The notes beneath the pieces were generated by a model, which saw nothing but the letters and a program-made list of their open reading frames with translations, ran no database searches and was not told the DNA's origin. A program made the translations under genes and the position numbers. Source: Nocardioides sambongensis (GTDB lineage: Bacteria; Actinomycetota; Actinomycetes; Propionibacteriales; Nocardioidaceae). From it: a DNA stretch of 64,000 bases. How positions within the stretch are numbered: position 1 is the first letter of the stretch; every line of letters starts with the position of its first letter. Location of the stretch: contig NZ_CP041091.1 in assembly GCF_006494815.1 (NCBI RefSeq), positions 682,001-746,000 on the forward strand, given 5' to 3'. Positions 17,232 to 25,238 of this stretch are shown in pieces.

Positions 17232-18255
17232 CCGGGGGCCGGCGATGCGGGTCGCCGGAGCCGTCCTCGTGGTGGTCGTCGTGTCGCTGGTGGTCGCGGG
17301 CCTGGCCGGTCAACGCCCCGAGTCGCCGGCGACGTCCACGGTCGCCGGGGCCAGCCCGGGGTCGGTCCGCGGGACCACACTGTGGGTGCGAGTGCCGACC
17401 GGGAAGGTCGAGGTCGTGGTGGGTGACCCGGTCGCGACGATCCCGGCCGGCCGCACCGAGTCCGGCGAGTCCATCGCGGCGGCGCCGGGGATGCGTTTCC
17501 TGCCGGTGGGGGTGAGTGTCGGCGCCGGCCTCGGCCTGCGGGGCCTCGGGGTCGACTTCTCCGAGGCGCCGCGGGCGGCGCTGACGCTGCGGCTCGCCGG
17601 GGAGGGCTTCGACCTCCCCGCCGTCGTGCCGACCGACGGCCTCTACCTGCGGATCCCGTCGGCGGCGATCGAGCCCGAGCAGCTCCAGTTGGTCGCGGAG
17701 TACGACGGCGTCACGCAGACCGTCGACGGGACGGGTGAGCGCGAGCGTGGCGCGGCAGCCGCTCTCTACGGTCTCCCCGGGGACGTCCCGGCCCAGCCCT
17801 GCCACCGGGGTTGGCGCGCCCGCCCGCGTGCCACCGTGGTGGTCTCCTGCTCCGCCTACGTCCAGAGCCTGCCCTACCTGCCCGAGCTGGGGTGGGCCGG
17901 CCGGGCCGAGCCGGGAGCACTCTGGTCGGTGGCCGCGGTGACCAGCGTGCTGGAGTCCGCGTCGCTGCCGGCCCGCGGCGGCTCCTCCGGGGCGTGCACG
18001 CTCGTGCTGCCGGGCTCCGGACGGCTGCAGCTGGACGGAGAGGCGCCTCGGAGCGTCCTGACCTCCGTGGCCCGCTCGATCCCCCTCGGACAGGAGGTTC
18101 GGACCACGGGAGCGTTCCTGACCGTGGGAGTGGACCGGGCCCGGCTCAGGATCGTGCGTGACGTGCCGTGCCTGGCGCGGGGGAGTCGGTTCGACCTGCG
18201 CCTGGTGAGGGCGCGAGCGGTCGACCTGGGTGCGGGAGCCGGGCGGGCCCGGTGA
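17221..18255 (+). CDS. membrane-anchored extracytoplasmic protein
   Basis: 344 aa. A single N-terminal membrane segment (about residues 11-28, AGAVLVVVVVSLVVAGLAG) is followed by about 310 residues of beta-rich, Val/Gly/Ala-rich sequence with four Cys (in QPCHRGW, VVSCSAY, GACTLVL and DVPCLAR), suggesting two disulfides outside the cell. No catalytic motif recognised. Start overlaps the previous gene by 11 bases (translational coupling). Possibly an envelope partner of the upstream protein; inference. Confidence 0.6.
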   Translation: MWRDRGPAMRVAGAVLVVVVVSLVVAGLAGQRPESPATSTVAGASPGSVRGTTLWVRVPTGKVEVVVGDPVATIPAGRTESGESIAAAPGMRFLPVGVSVGAGLGLRGLGVDFSEAPRAALTLRLAGEGFDLPAVVPTDGLYLRIPSAAIEPEQLQLVAEYDGVTQTVDGTGERERGAAAALYGLPGDVPAQPCHRGWRARPRATVVVSCSAYVQSLPYLPELGWAGRAEPGALWSVAAVTSVLESASLPARGGSSGACTLVLPGSGRLQLDGEAPRSVLTSVARSIPLGQEVRTTGAFLTVGVDRARLRIVRDVPCLARGSRFDLRLVRARAVDLGAGAGRAR

Positions 18256-18263
18256 GCGCCGCC

Positions 18264-19123
18264 TCAGCCGATCGCGACCAGCGCCACGGCCACGCCGCAG
18301 AACGCCAGGCCGAGGAGCTGCGGGCGATAGATGTGCTCACGGAGCACCACGGCCGCCAGCAGCACGGTGACGGCCGGGTAGAGCGAGGTCAGCACCGCGG
18401 CCACCGTCAGCAGGTCGCTCTGGCTGGCCAGCATGAAGAAGAGCACGGCGGCGCTGGCCACCAGTCCCGCGACGATGCCCCAGGCCTCGGCCGGCCGGGT
18501 CATCCGCCAGGCGACCCCGAACCCCGTGGCGAGGGCGATCACGGTGACCACCGCCACCACCTGCGCGAGCGCCAGCGGCCAGAAGCCGGCGCCGTCGGGG
18601 ATCTGGCCGAGCGCCACGAACAGCAGGCCGAAGCCGACACCGGCCAGCAGCCCGTCCACGACCCCGCGGGCCGAGCCCTCGTCCGCCGGTGGACCCGCCG
18701 CCGTCAGTGGGTCGGCGACGTCGGGCTCACGCGCGACCAGCCAGATACCGGGGAGGGCGGCCACGATCCCGACCCACACCAGCGGCGCGGGACGCTCCCC
18801 GGTCAGCACGCTGATCACGACCGGGAGCAGCGCGGCGCCGACGGCCGAGACCGGCGCCACCACGCCCATCCGCCCGGACGCGAAGCCGCGGTAGAGGAAG
18901 GCGGTGCCGGCGCCGCTGCCGAGCCCGGCCAGCAGCCCCAGGCCAGGTGCGCGGGGGCCGGGTCGCCGGGGAAGGCGAGTGCCAGCACGACGGCGCCGAC
19001 GAGGGCGCCGATGCCCGAGGCGAGGGCGACCGGCCAGGCCGACGTACGACGTGCGGCGATGCCGCCGATGAAGTCGGAGACGCCGTAGGCCAGGGCCGCG
19101 GCGAGGGAGAGCAGGACGCCCAT
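18264..19123 (-). pseudogene. EamA/DMT-family transporter (frameshifted)
   Basis: Drug/metabolite transporter of the EamA type, normally ten helices in two repeats of five; the joined product would be 286 aa, the usual size. The N-terminal part starts at ATG 19123 (MGVLLSLAAALAYGVSDFIGG, a typical EamA start) and loses frame at a run of four C on the plus strand (18936-18939). The C-terminal part continues as MGVVAPVSAVGAALLPV in the next frame. One additional base gives AWGLLAGLGSGAGTAFLY across the junction, with no lost residue, so a base-calling deletion is as likely as a real mutation. Substrate unknown. Convergent with the membrane-anchored protein, whose stop is eight bases away. Confidence 0.85.
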
Positions 19124-19147
19124 CGGGGGTGCACCCTTCGGAAATGA

Positions 19148-19181
19148 CGAAGGGCCCAGGAGGATGTCCCGGGACCCTTCG
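19148..19181 (-). terminator. hairpin terminator after the DUF7455 gene
   Basis: CGAAGGGCCC (19148-19157) pairs with GGGACCCTTCG (19171-19181) with one bulged base, between the stop of the minus-strand DUF7455 gene and the start of the DMT transporter gene. Confidence 0.65.
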
Positions 19182-19201
19182 AAGGTGGTCGATGGGTGGC
19201 G

Positions 19202-19432
19202 TCAGCGCTCGTCGTCCGCGTCGGTCGACGGGGTACCGGTGAGCTTGTGGGTCTCGTCCTGCACTTGGACGGCGATGTCCTTGAGTGCCGCGCCGTGTTC
19301 GCGTGCGTGGTGAGCGCAGAAGAGGAGCTCACCGCCGGAGGCGAGTTCGACGCGGAGGTAGGCCTGAGCACCGCACCGGTCACACCGGTCCTCGGCGGTC
19401 AGCGGAGCGCTGGGGGCAACTGTGGTTGTCAC
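19202..19432 (-). CDS. DUF7455 zinc-ribbon-like small protein
   Basis: 76 aa from GTG 19432 (GAGAGAGAGG just upstream); the frame extends to GTG 19459, but family members normally begin near MTTTVAPSAPLTA. Contains CDRCGAQAY and, 20 residues later, FCAHHAREH, four potential zinc ligands. Widely conserved in actinobacteria next to the gyrase-like gene pair, as here, divergent from parE. Role unknown. Confidence 0.8.
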   Translation of the reverse strand: MTTTVAPSAPLTAEDRCDRCGAQAYLRVELASGGELLFCAHHAREHGAALKDIAVQVQDETHKLTGTPSTDADDER

Positions 19433-19672
19433 GACGGCCTCTCTCTCTTCGTTCACCACCTGATGGGGGTGGTGCCGGGATCAACGTAGCGACTTGCTCA
19501 AAGATTCCCGTCCCCGTGTGGTCTAACCCACGAACATCCAACCACGCAGATCGTCCCCGGCGACGGGATTTCCACTGCCCGAAACAACCTTGTGACCAAC
19601 AGCGGAGGCGATGCGCACATCGTGGACCGGCCCGGGCCCGTGTGCCTGCACCGACGCCCGGCGTGTCGCCGG

Positions 19673-19678
19673 TAGATT
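19673..19678 (+). promoter_or_regulatory. -10 element upstream of parE
   Basis: TAGATT, placing transcription start near 19685, just before the AAGGGAG Shine-Dalgarno at 19690-19696. This makes the in-frame TTG at 19677 part of the promoter rather than a start codon. Confidence 0.5.
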
Positions 19679-19703
19679 GGGGGCGTTCGAAGGGAGTTCC
19701 ACC

Positions 19704-21767
19704 ATCGCCGACAACACCTACAACGCCGCGCACCTCCTGGTCCTCGAAGGACTGGAGGCGGTCCGGAAGCGACCCGGTATGTACATCGGGTCCACGGACA
19801 CGCGCGGACTCATGCACTGCCTGTGGGAGATCATCGACAACGGCGTCGACGAGGCGCTCGGCGGTTTCGCCCACAGCGTCGAGGTGACGCTGCACGAGGA
19901 CGGCTCCGTCGAGGTGTACGACGACGGTCGCGGCATCCCGACCGACAAGGAGCCCAAGACCGGTCTGCCCGGCGTCGAGGTGGTCGCCACCAAGCTGCAC
20001 GCCGGCGGCAAGTTCGGCGGTGGCTCCTACAACGCGTCCGGCGGCCTGCACGGCGTCGGTCTCTCCGTGGTCAACGCGCTGTCCAGTCGGATGGACATCG
20101 ATGTCGACCGCTCCCCGGCGACCCAGGGGCTCTCCTTCCAGCGCGGCGTGCCGGGTGTCTTCGACGGCGAGGGCCCGACCGCCGCGTTCACCCCCACCTC
20201 GGGACTGACCCGGAAGGGCAAGCGGGTGGCCAAGGGCCGCACCGGCACCCGGATCCGCTTCTGGCCGGACCGGCAGATCTTCACCAAGGATGCTCGGTTC
20301 GAGCTCGCCGGGCTGCTGGGGCGTGCCCGGCAGACGGCCTACATCGTGCCCGGCCTCGAGCTGGTCATCCGGGACCGCTCCGGCGACGAGCCGACGGAGG
20401 AGAAGATCCGCCACGACGGCGGCATCTCGGAGTTCGCCGAGGCACTCAGCCACGGCGAGCCGGTCACCGAGGTGCTCCGGATCACCGGATCGGACACCTT
20501 CACCGAGACCGTCCCGATGCTGGACGAGAAGGGGCACATGACGCCCCAGGAGGTCGACCGGGAGCTCCTGGTGGACATCGCGGCACGCTGGGACACCGGC
20601 TATGACACCGAGGTCCGCTCCTTCGTCAACGTGATCGCCACCCCCAAGGGAGGCACCCACGTCGCGGGGTTCGAGGCGGCGCTGACCAAGACCTTCAACG
20701 ACGCCATGCGCGCCACGAAGGCGCTGAAGGTCAACGACGACGACGTGGTCAAGGACGACATCCTGGAGGGCATGACCGCGGTGGTCACGGTCCGTCTGGC
20801 CGAGCCGCAGTTCGAGGGCCAGACCAAGGAGATCCTGGGCACCCCGGCGGTCCGCGGCGCCGTCCGCAAGGTGGTGGCGACGCAGCTGAAGGACTTCCTG
20901 ACCTCCTCGAAGAGGGCGGAGAAGGCTCAGGCAAAGCTGCTCATGGAGAAGGTCGCGGGCGCGGCGAAGACGCGGATCGCGGCCCGTCAGCACAAGGAGA
21001 CCCAGCGGCGGAAGAACGCGCTGGAGTCCTCGACCCTGCCGGCCAAGCTGGCCGACTGCCGCTCCGGGGACAACGAGCGCACCGAGCTGTTCATCGTCGA
21101 GGGCGACTCGGCGCTGGGCACGGCGAAGCTCGCCCGCAACTCGGAGTTCCAGGCGCTGCTGCCGATCCGCGGCAAGATCCTGAACGTGCAGAAGGCCTCG
21201 GTCGCCGACGTGCTCAAGAACGCCGAGTGCGCGTCGATCATCCAGGTCGTCGGCGCCGGGTCCGGACGCACCTTCGACCTCGATGCCGCGCGCTACGGCC
21301 GGATCATCTTCATGGCCGACGCGGACTCCGACGGCGCGCACATCCGCACGCTGCTGGCGACCCTGTTCTTCAAGTACATGCCGGAGCTGGTCGCCGAGGG
21401 CCGGGTCTTCTCCGCGGTGCCACCACTGCACCGGATCGAGCTGACCAACCCGAAGAAGGGCCAGGACAAGTACGTCTACACCTATTCCGACGACGAGCTG
21501 CAGCGCAAGCTCGCCGAGCTGCGCAAGAAGAACCAGCGGTGGAAGGACCCGGTACAGCGGTACAAGGGGCTCGGTGAGATGGACGCCGACCAGCTGGCCG
21601 AGACCACCATGGACCCGCGTCGCCGCACGCTGCGCCGGCTGACCGTCGACGACGCGCAGGTCGCCGCGGAGGTCTTCGAGCTGCTGATGGGCTCCGACGT
21701 CGCGCCCCGTAAGGAGTTCATCGTCCAGGGTGCCTACGAGGTCGACGTCGAAGCGCTCGACGCCTGA
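19704..21767 (+). CDS. parE: type IIA DNA topoisomerase subunit B (ParE/GyrB-like), probable ATC start
   Basis: 687 aa, ATPase subunit that pairs with the ParC-like protein at 25239-27749 to decatenate or relax DNA. Seen: GHKL ATPase motifs WEIIDNGVDEA, YDDGRGIPTD and GLHGVGLSVVNALS, the TOPRIM motif EGDSALG and the metal site DADSDGAHIRTLL, and the C-terminal QRYKGLGEM. No ATG, GTG or TTG fits: the expected first residue is encoded by ATC (19704), seven bases behind a strong AAGGGAG. The only in-frame alternative, TTG 19677, lies inside a -10 box and has no ribosome site. Usual family length matches the ATC start. Confidence 0.93.
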   Translation: MADNTYNAAHLLVLEGLEAVRKRPGMYIGSTDTRGLMHCLWEIIDNGVDEALGGFAHSVEVTLHEDGSVEVYDDGRGIPTDKEPKTGLPGVEVVATKLHAGGKFGGGSYNASGGLHGVGLSVVNALSSRMDIDVDRSPATQGLSFQRGVPGVFDGEGPTAAFTPTSGLTRKGKRVAKGRTGTRIRFWPDRQIFTKDARFELAGLLGRARQTAYIVPGLELVIRDRSGDEPTEEKIRHDGGISEFAEALSHGEPVTEVLRITGSDTFTETVPMLDEKGHMTPQEVDRELLVDIAARWDTGYDTEVRSFVNVIATPKGGTHVAGFEAALTKTFNDAMRATKALKVNDDDVVKDDILEGMTAVVTVRLAEPQFEGQTKEILGTPAVRGAVRKVVATQLKDFLTSSKRAEKAQAKLLMEKVAGAAKTRIAARQHKETQRRKNALESSTLPAKLADCRSGDNERTELFIVEGDSALGTAKLARNSEFQALLPIRGKILNVQKASVADVLKNAECASIIQVVGAGSGRTFDLDAARYGRIIFMADADSDGAHIRTLLATLFFKYMPELVAEGRVFSAVPPLHRIELTNPKKGQDKYVYTYSDDELQRKLAELRKKNQRWKDPVQRYKGLGEMDADQLAETTMDPRRRTLRRLTVDDAQVAAEVFELLMGSDVAPRKEFIVQGAYEVDVEALDA

Positions 21768-21772
21768 TCCGG

Positions 21773-22153
21773 ATGAACGTCCCCGAGACCCGCAAGGCGG
21801 TCACCCGTCTGCTCAAGCAGCGCGGCGGCAAGGCCCGCAAGGGCCACCTGCGCCTGCCCGTCGGCGACCTCTTCTGGTACGTCGACCTCCGCGCCGAGTC
21901 CCCGGGACCGACTGCTCCGCTCCGCCTCGAGCTCGGCTGCTGGACCCCCGAGCTGCCACCAGAGCCGGACGGCGGCGCGGTCGACTGCCCGCTGCTGGTC
22001 GACCTGCAGCTGGGGGAGGACCCGCTGGCCGAGACAGAGCGCTATCTGGACCTGGTGGGCCAGATCGGGGACCTCGGCACGCTGGCGGTGCGGATGGTGG
22101 AGCTGCCGGGCGCGCTGGTCGACGTACCGCTGCGCGAGCTGCTGGAGGGCTGA
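21773..22153 (+). CDS. conserved hypothetical protein behind parE
   Basis: 126 aa. Starts five bases after the parE stop, so it is co-transcribed. Begins MNVPETRKAVTRLLKQRGGKARKGHLRLP, a basic helix, followed by an acidic, Leu-rich remainder of alternating strand and helix. No signal peptide or membrane segment. No family recognised. The basic N-terminus and location would fit a nucleic-acid-associated role, but nothing more can be said. Confidence 0.65.
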   Translation: MNVPETRKAVTRLLKQRGGKARKGHLRLPVGDLFWYVDLRAESPGPTAPLRLELGCWTPELPPEPDGGAVDCPLLVDLQLGEDPLAETERYLDLVGQIGDLGTLAVRMVELPGALVDVPLRELLEG

Positions 22154-22181
22154 CACCGGCCGCTGCGGGCAGCGGCCGGTG
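22154..22181. terminator. bidirectional hairpin terminator
   Basis: CACCGGCCGCTG (22154-22165) and CAGCGGCCGGTG (22170-22181) form a perfect 12-bp stem with a four-base loop, between convergent genes. Confidence 0.85.
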
Positions 22182-22189
22182 GGCCGGGA

Positions 22190-22699
22190 TCAGTACTTCT
22201 GGTCGAGCAGACCGGTGTCGACGTCGTAGATGAAGCCGCCGACCTTGACGGTGTCGGGGACCAGCGGGTGCGAAGTCACCCGGTGCACGTCCTGGCCGAG
22301 GGTGGCGACCTGGTCCTCGATGACGTGGAAGCGCTGCCAGGCCGCGTCCGTGCCGGCCGAGGCCGAGACCCGGTCGCGCAGCGTCTCCTCGCTGTTGGAG
22401 GCCACCGCGCAGCGGGTGTGCGGGATCACCAGCACACGCTGGACGTTGAGCAGGTGGACGGCCAGCACGATCGCCTCGAGCGCGGCGTCGGTGACCCGGC
22501 CGCCCGGGTTGCGGAAGATCTTGGCGTCCCCCGGTCGCAGGCCGATCATCTCCAGCGGCGCGATCCGGGAGTCCATGCAGGTCACCAGCGCGACGCCGGC
22601 ACGGGCGACGCCGTCGAAGCCGGAGTACTGGAAGTCGGTCGCGAACTCCCGGTTCGCGCTGAGCAGGTCGTCGAAGTGCAGGTCGTCGAGGTCAGCCAT
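22190..22699 (-). CDS. beta-carbonic anhydrase
   Basis: 169 aa, interconverts CO2 and bicarbonate in the cytoplasm. Zinc ligands and catalytic dyad are visible: Cys41-Met-Asp43-Ser-Arg45 (CMDSR) and His94-Thr-Arg-Cys97 (HTRC). Length is at the short end of the family, as in many actinobacterial enzymes. A -10 element TATTCT (22712-22707) lies seven bases before the ATG, so the mRNA is probably leaderless. Last gene of the minus-strand group with the MFS pump, lipoprotein and parC. Confidence 0.93.
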   Translation of the reverse strand: MADLDDLHFDDLLSANREFATDFQYSGFDGVARAGVALVTCMDSRIAPLEMIGLRPGDAKIFRNPGGRVTDAALEAIVLAVHLLNVQRVLVIPHTRCAVASNSEETLRDRVSASAGTDAAWQRFHVIEDQVATLGQDVHRVTSHPLVPDTVKVGGFIYDVDTGLLDQKY

Positions 22700-22706
22700 G
22701 CGGCTC

Positions 22707-22712
22707 AGAATA
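22707..22712 (-). promoter_or_regulatory. -10 element (leaderless) of the carbonic anhydrase gene
   Basis: TATTCT on the minus strand, seven bases before ATG 22699. Confidence 0.5.
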
Positions 22713-22720
22713 GTGGGGTC

Positions 22721-24439
22721 TCAGCCGGCCGAGCGCAGCGCCTCAGAGGTCGGAAGGGAGCGGGTCGCCGCGTCGCGCAGCAGCACCAGTGCCAGCACCG
22801 CGGCGAGCCCCGCGGTGACCGCGGCCCCGGCGAAGACGGCCTGCTCCTGCAGGATGCCGAGCTGGGTCAGGGAGAGGTCGGGCTGGTCGGCCTGGGCCTG
22901 GTGCAGCCGACGCAGCCCGATCGTGGTGAGCGCGGATATCCCGATCAGCATCCCCACCATCCGGGCGACCACGACCAGCGCGGAGGCCAGGCCGTGGCTG
23001 TCCCCGGTGGTGCTGGCGAGCATCGCCGCGTTGACCGGGGCCAGGGCGAGCCCGAAGCCCAGCCCGCCGACCACCAGCGGCAGGTTGGAGGCGAACGAGT
23101 CCAGCGTGGTGGCCTCCCACTGCGTCATCGCCGCGAAGGAGCCGGACGCGGCCACCATGCCGACCGCTGTCACCGGCCCCGCGGCGAAGTGACGCAGCAG
23201 CCATCCGCCGAGGACGGCCCCGACCGGGAGCGCCGCCAGGAAGCGGAGCAGCACCAGCGCCGCACCGAGCTGGGAGTCCTGGTGGATCGTGGTCCGGGCG
23301 AAGAGCGGGATGTCGACCAGCGCCGCGATCAGCGACCACCCGACCAGGAAGCTGACCACCAGCGAGCCCCAGGCAGGGCGGGCCCGGAGCGCCCCGCGCG
23401 GGACGACCGGGTTGTCGGCACGGCGCAGGTGGACCACGAAGCCGACCGCCGCCAGCGCTGCGCCGGCCAGGAACCAGGGACCCTGCGGGGAGAAGACCGC
23501 CACCGCCGGGTCCGCCGTGGCGAAGGCGAGGACCACCCCGGCGAGCGCCACACCGAGCAGCACCGCGCCGAGCAGGTCGGCCTCCCGTGCGGCACCGAGC
23601 CAGCCGCGCAGGTCCACGATCGGAGCCCGCGCGAACCAGCTCCAGCCGGTCCACAGCAGTGCCGCCACGATCGTGATGACGCCGATCGGGGTGATCCAGC
23701 GCGAGCCGTCCTCGACGTAGGGGATGAAGAGCCGGCCCCAGGTGAGGTCCCGCTTGATCGCGGACGGCTCGAGATAGGTGATCAGGCCCGCGGCCAGCAC
23801 GGCTACGGTGAGCAGCAGTCCGACCAGGTCGATCCGCGAGCGGGGCCGGGCCGTGCCGGACGGGACCGCTCCCGACGGAACACGGGCGTCCCGAGCGATC
23901 AGGCGCACCGCCACGGCCAGCAGCGCGCCGACCGCCAGGTTGATCGCGAAGATGCCGCGCCAGGTGGCGAAGGAGAGGACCAGGGCCCCGTAGAGCGGGC
24001 CGAGCACGCTGCCGAACTCCTGGACCGCGGAGACCATCCCGAGCGGAACGCCACGGCGCTCGGCCGGGTAGAGCGCCGCGACCAGCGACATCGTGGCCGG
24101 CACCAGCCCTCCGCCGCCCATGCCCTGGAGGAACCGCCCGGCCACCATGGTGACCAGCTCCGGGGCGACCGCGGTCAGCAGTGAGCCGAGGGAGAACAGC
24201 GTCAGCGACGCCGCGACCACCGGCACCTGGCCGCGCAGGTCGGCGATCCTCCCGATCAGCGGCAGGGCGGCGACGTACCCGAGCAGGAAGCCGGAGACGA
24301 TCGGGGCCGCGCGCTGCAGCTGCTCCACCGAGATGCCGACCGAGGCCATCATGTCCGGCAGCGCCAGCACCACGACGTAGGTGTCGACGGCCGCGAACGC
24401 GACGGCGAAGGCACAGAACGCCAGCAGGACGCGGTTCAT
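22721..24439 (-). CDS. MFS drug-efflux transporter (DHA2-like)
   Basis: 572 aa major-facilitator protein with about 14 hydrophobic helices, the DHA2 pattern of proton-coupled multidrug pumps. The start MNRVLLAFCAFAVAFAAVDTYVVVLALPDMM is the first helix with the conserved acidic residue, followed by GFLLGYVAALPLIGRIADLRG (signature loop 2-3, split GFLLGYVAALP / LIGRIADLRG). Substrate cannot be inferred. The start is 28 bases after the lipoprotein stop, same strand, suggesting one operon; LprG-type lipoproteins with an adjacent MFS pump are a known actinobacterial arrangement in cell-envelope lipid export. Confidence 0.88.
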   Translation of the reverse strand: MNRVLLAFCAFAVAFAAVDTYVVVLALPDMMASVGISVEQLQRAAPIVSGFLLGYVAALPLIGRIADLRGQVPVVAASLTLFSLGSLLTAVAPELVTMVAGRFLQGMGGGGLVPATMSLVAALYPAERRGVPLGMVSAVQEFGSVLGPLYGALVLSFATWRGIFAINLAVGALLAVAVRLIARDARVPSGAVPSGTARPRSRIDLVGLLLTVAVLAAGLITYLEPSAIKRDLTWGRLFIPYVEDGSRWITPIGVITIVAALLWTGWSWFARAPIVDLRGWLGAAREADLLGAVLLGVALAGVVLAFATADPAVAVFSPQGPWFLAGAALAAVGFVVHLRRADNPVVPRGALRARPAWGSLVVSFLVGWSLIAALVDIPLFARTTIHQDSQLGAALVLLRFLAALPVGAVLGGWLLRHFAAGPVTAVGMVAASGSFAAMTQWEATTLDSFASNLPLVVGGLGFGLALAPVNAAMLASTTGDSHGLASALVVVARMVGMLIGISALTTIGLRRLHQAQADQPDLSLTQLGILQEQAVFAGAAVTAGLAAVLALVLLRDAATRSLPTSEALRSAG

Positions 24440-24467
24440 CGCCTCGGCTCCGCTCCCACCGCACCCC

Positions 24468-25204
24468 TCACTCGGGCGCGGTGATGTCCTCGCTGACGTC
24501 GTACTCCTCGATGTCGATGGTGTAGGTGATCGGGTCGGCGCTCTCGAAGAAGGAACCGGTCATCTCCACGGTGCGCAGGTAGCCGTCGCCGTCCACCTCG
24601 AAGGTGGCCTCGACGTCCTCCGCGGCGGCGCAGGGCAGCACCGTCCGCAGCGCGTCGCCGGGCACGGTGCCGGCGTAGGGGTGATCACCACCGAGGCGTC
24701 GTCCTCGCTGCGCTGCGACTCGCCGGCCTCGACGTCGTCGGCCGCGGTGAGCAGCGAGGAGACGCCGCTGTCGGGGTCGAGCAGCGTGGCCGGGTCCGGT
24801 GCGCAGAAGTCGGCGGGCTGGTACTGGTCGGTCCAGCCCTGCAGCGGCACGTCGATGTAGACCGAGCCGTCGATGGAGACCACGCCGATGTCGCTGCCGG
24901 GGAAGCCGGCCACGCGGCCGGAGATCTTCCCCTCGAACGAGGCGGGATCGGCCACGATGGTGCCCGTCGCCTCGGAGAGGTAGTCGGTGCCCGGGTCGTC
25001 CGGCGTGCTCATCCGGACCGTGATCCCGCTGGTCTCGTCCAGCAACGACTTGGCCTCCGACAGCACGTCCTCGGGCGTCTGGTCGGCGGTCTCGGGCTCG
25101 TCGCTGCCGGTGCAGCCGGCCAGGGCGAGGGATGCGACGGCGGGTACGGCGATGGCCAGCGCGAGGCGTCGCGCGCCACCACGGCGCAGGGGAGCACGGT
25201 TCAT
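24468..25204 (-). pseudogene. LppX/LprA/F/G-family lipoprotein (frameshifted)
   Basis: Exported lipoprotein that in mycobacteria binds and ferries acylated lipids beside an MFS transporter. Start ATG 25204 gives a signal peptide with lipobox LALAGC (Cys is the lipidated residue). The body reads VLSEAKSLLDETSGITVRMS and IDGSVYIDVPLQGWTD, typical of the family. Frame is lost at a plus-strand run of four G (24678-24681): before it the protein reads VVITP, after it GDALRTVLPCAAAEDV. One extra base restores a 245-aa protein, the usual family length. This operon with the MFS gene mirrors the mycobacterial lprG arrangement. Confidence 0.85.
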
Positions 25205-25238
25205 GCGCTCACCCTGACACACCGCCGAAGCGGTCCGG

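Noticed and set aside
22268..24184. 638-codon plus-strand frame over the MFS gene
   Set aside because: His/Gly/Arg-rich shadow with no recognisable domains.
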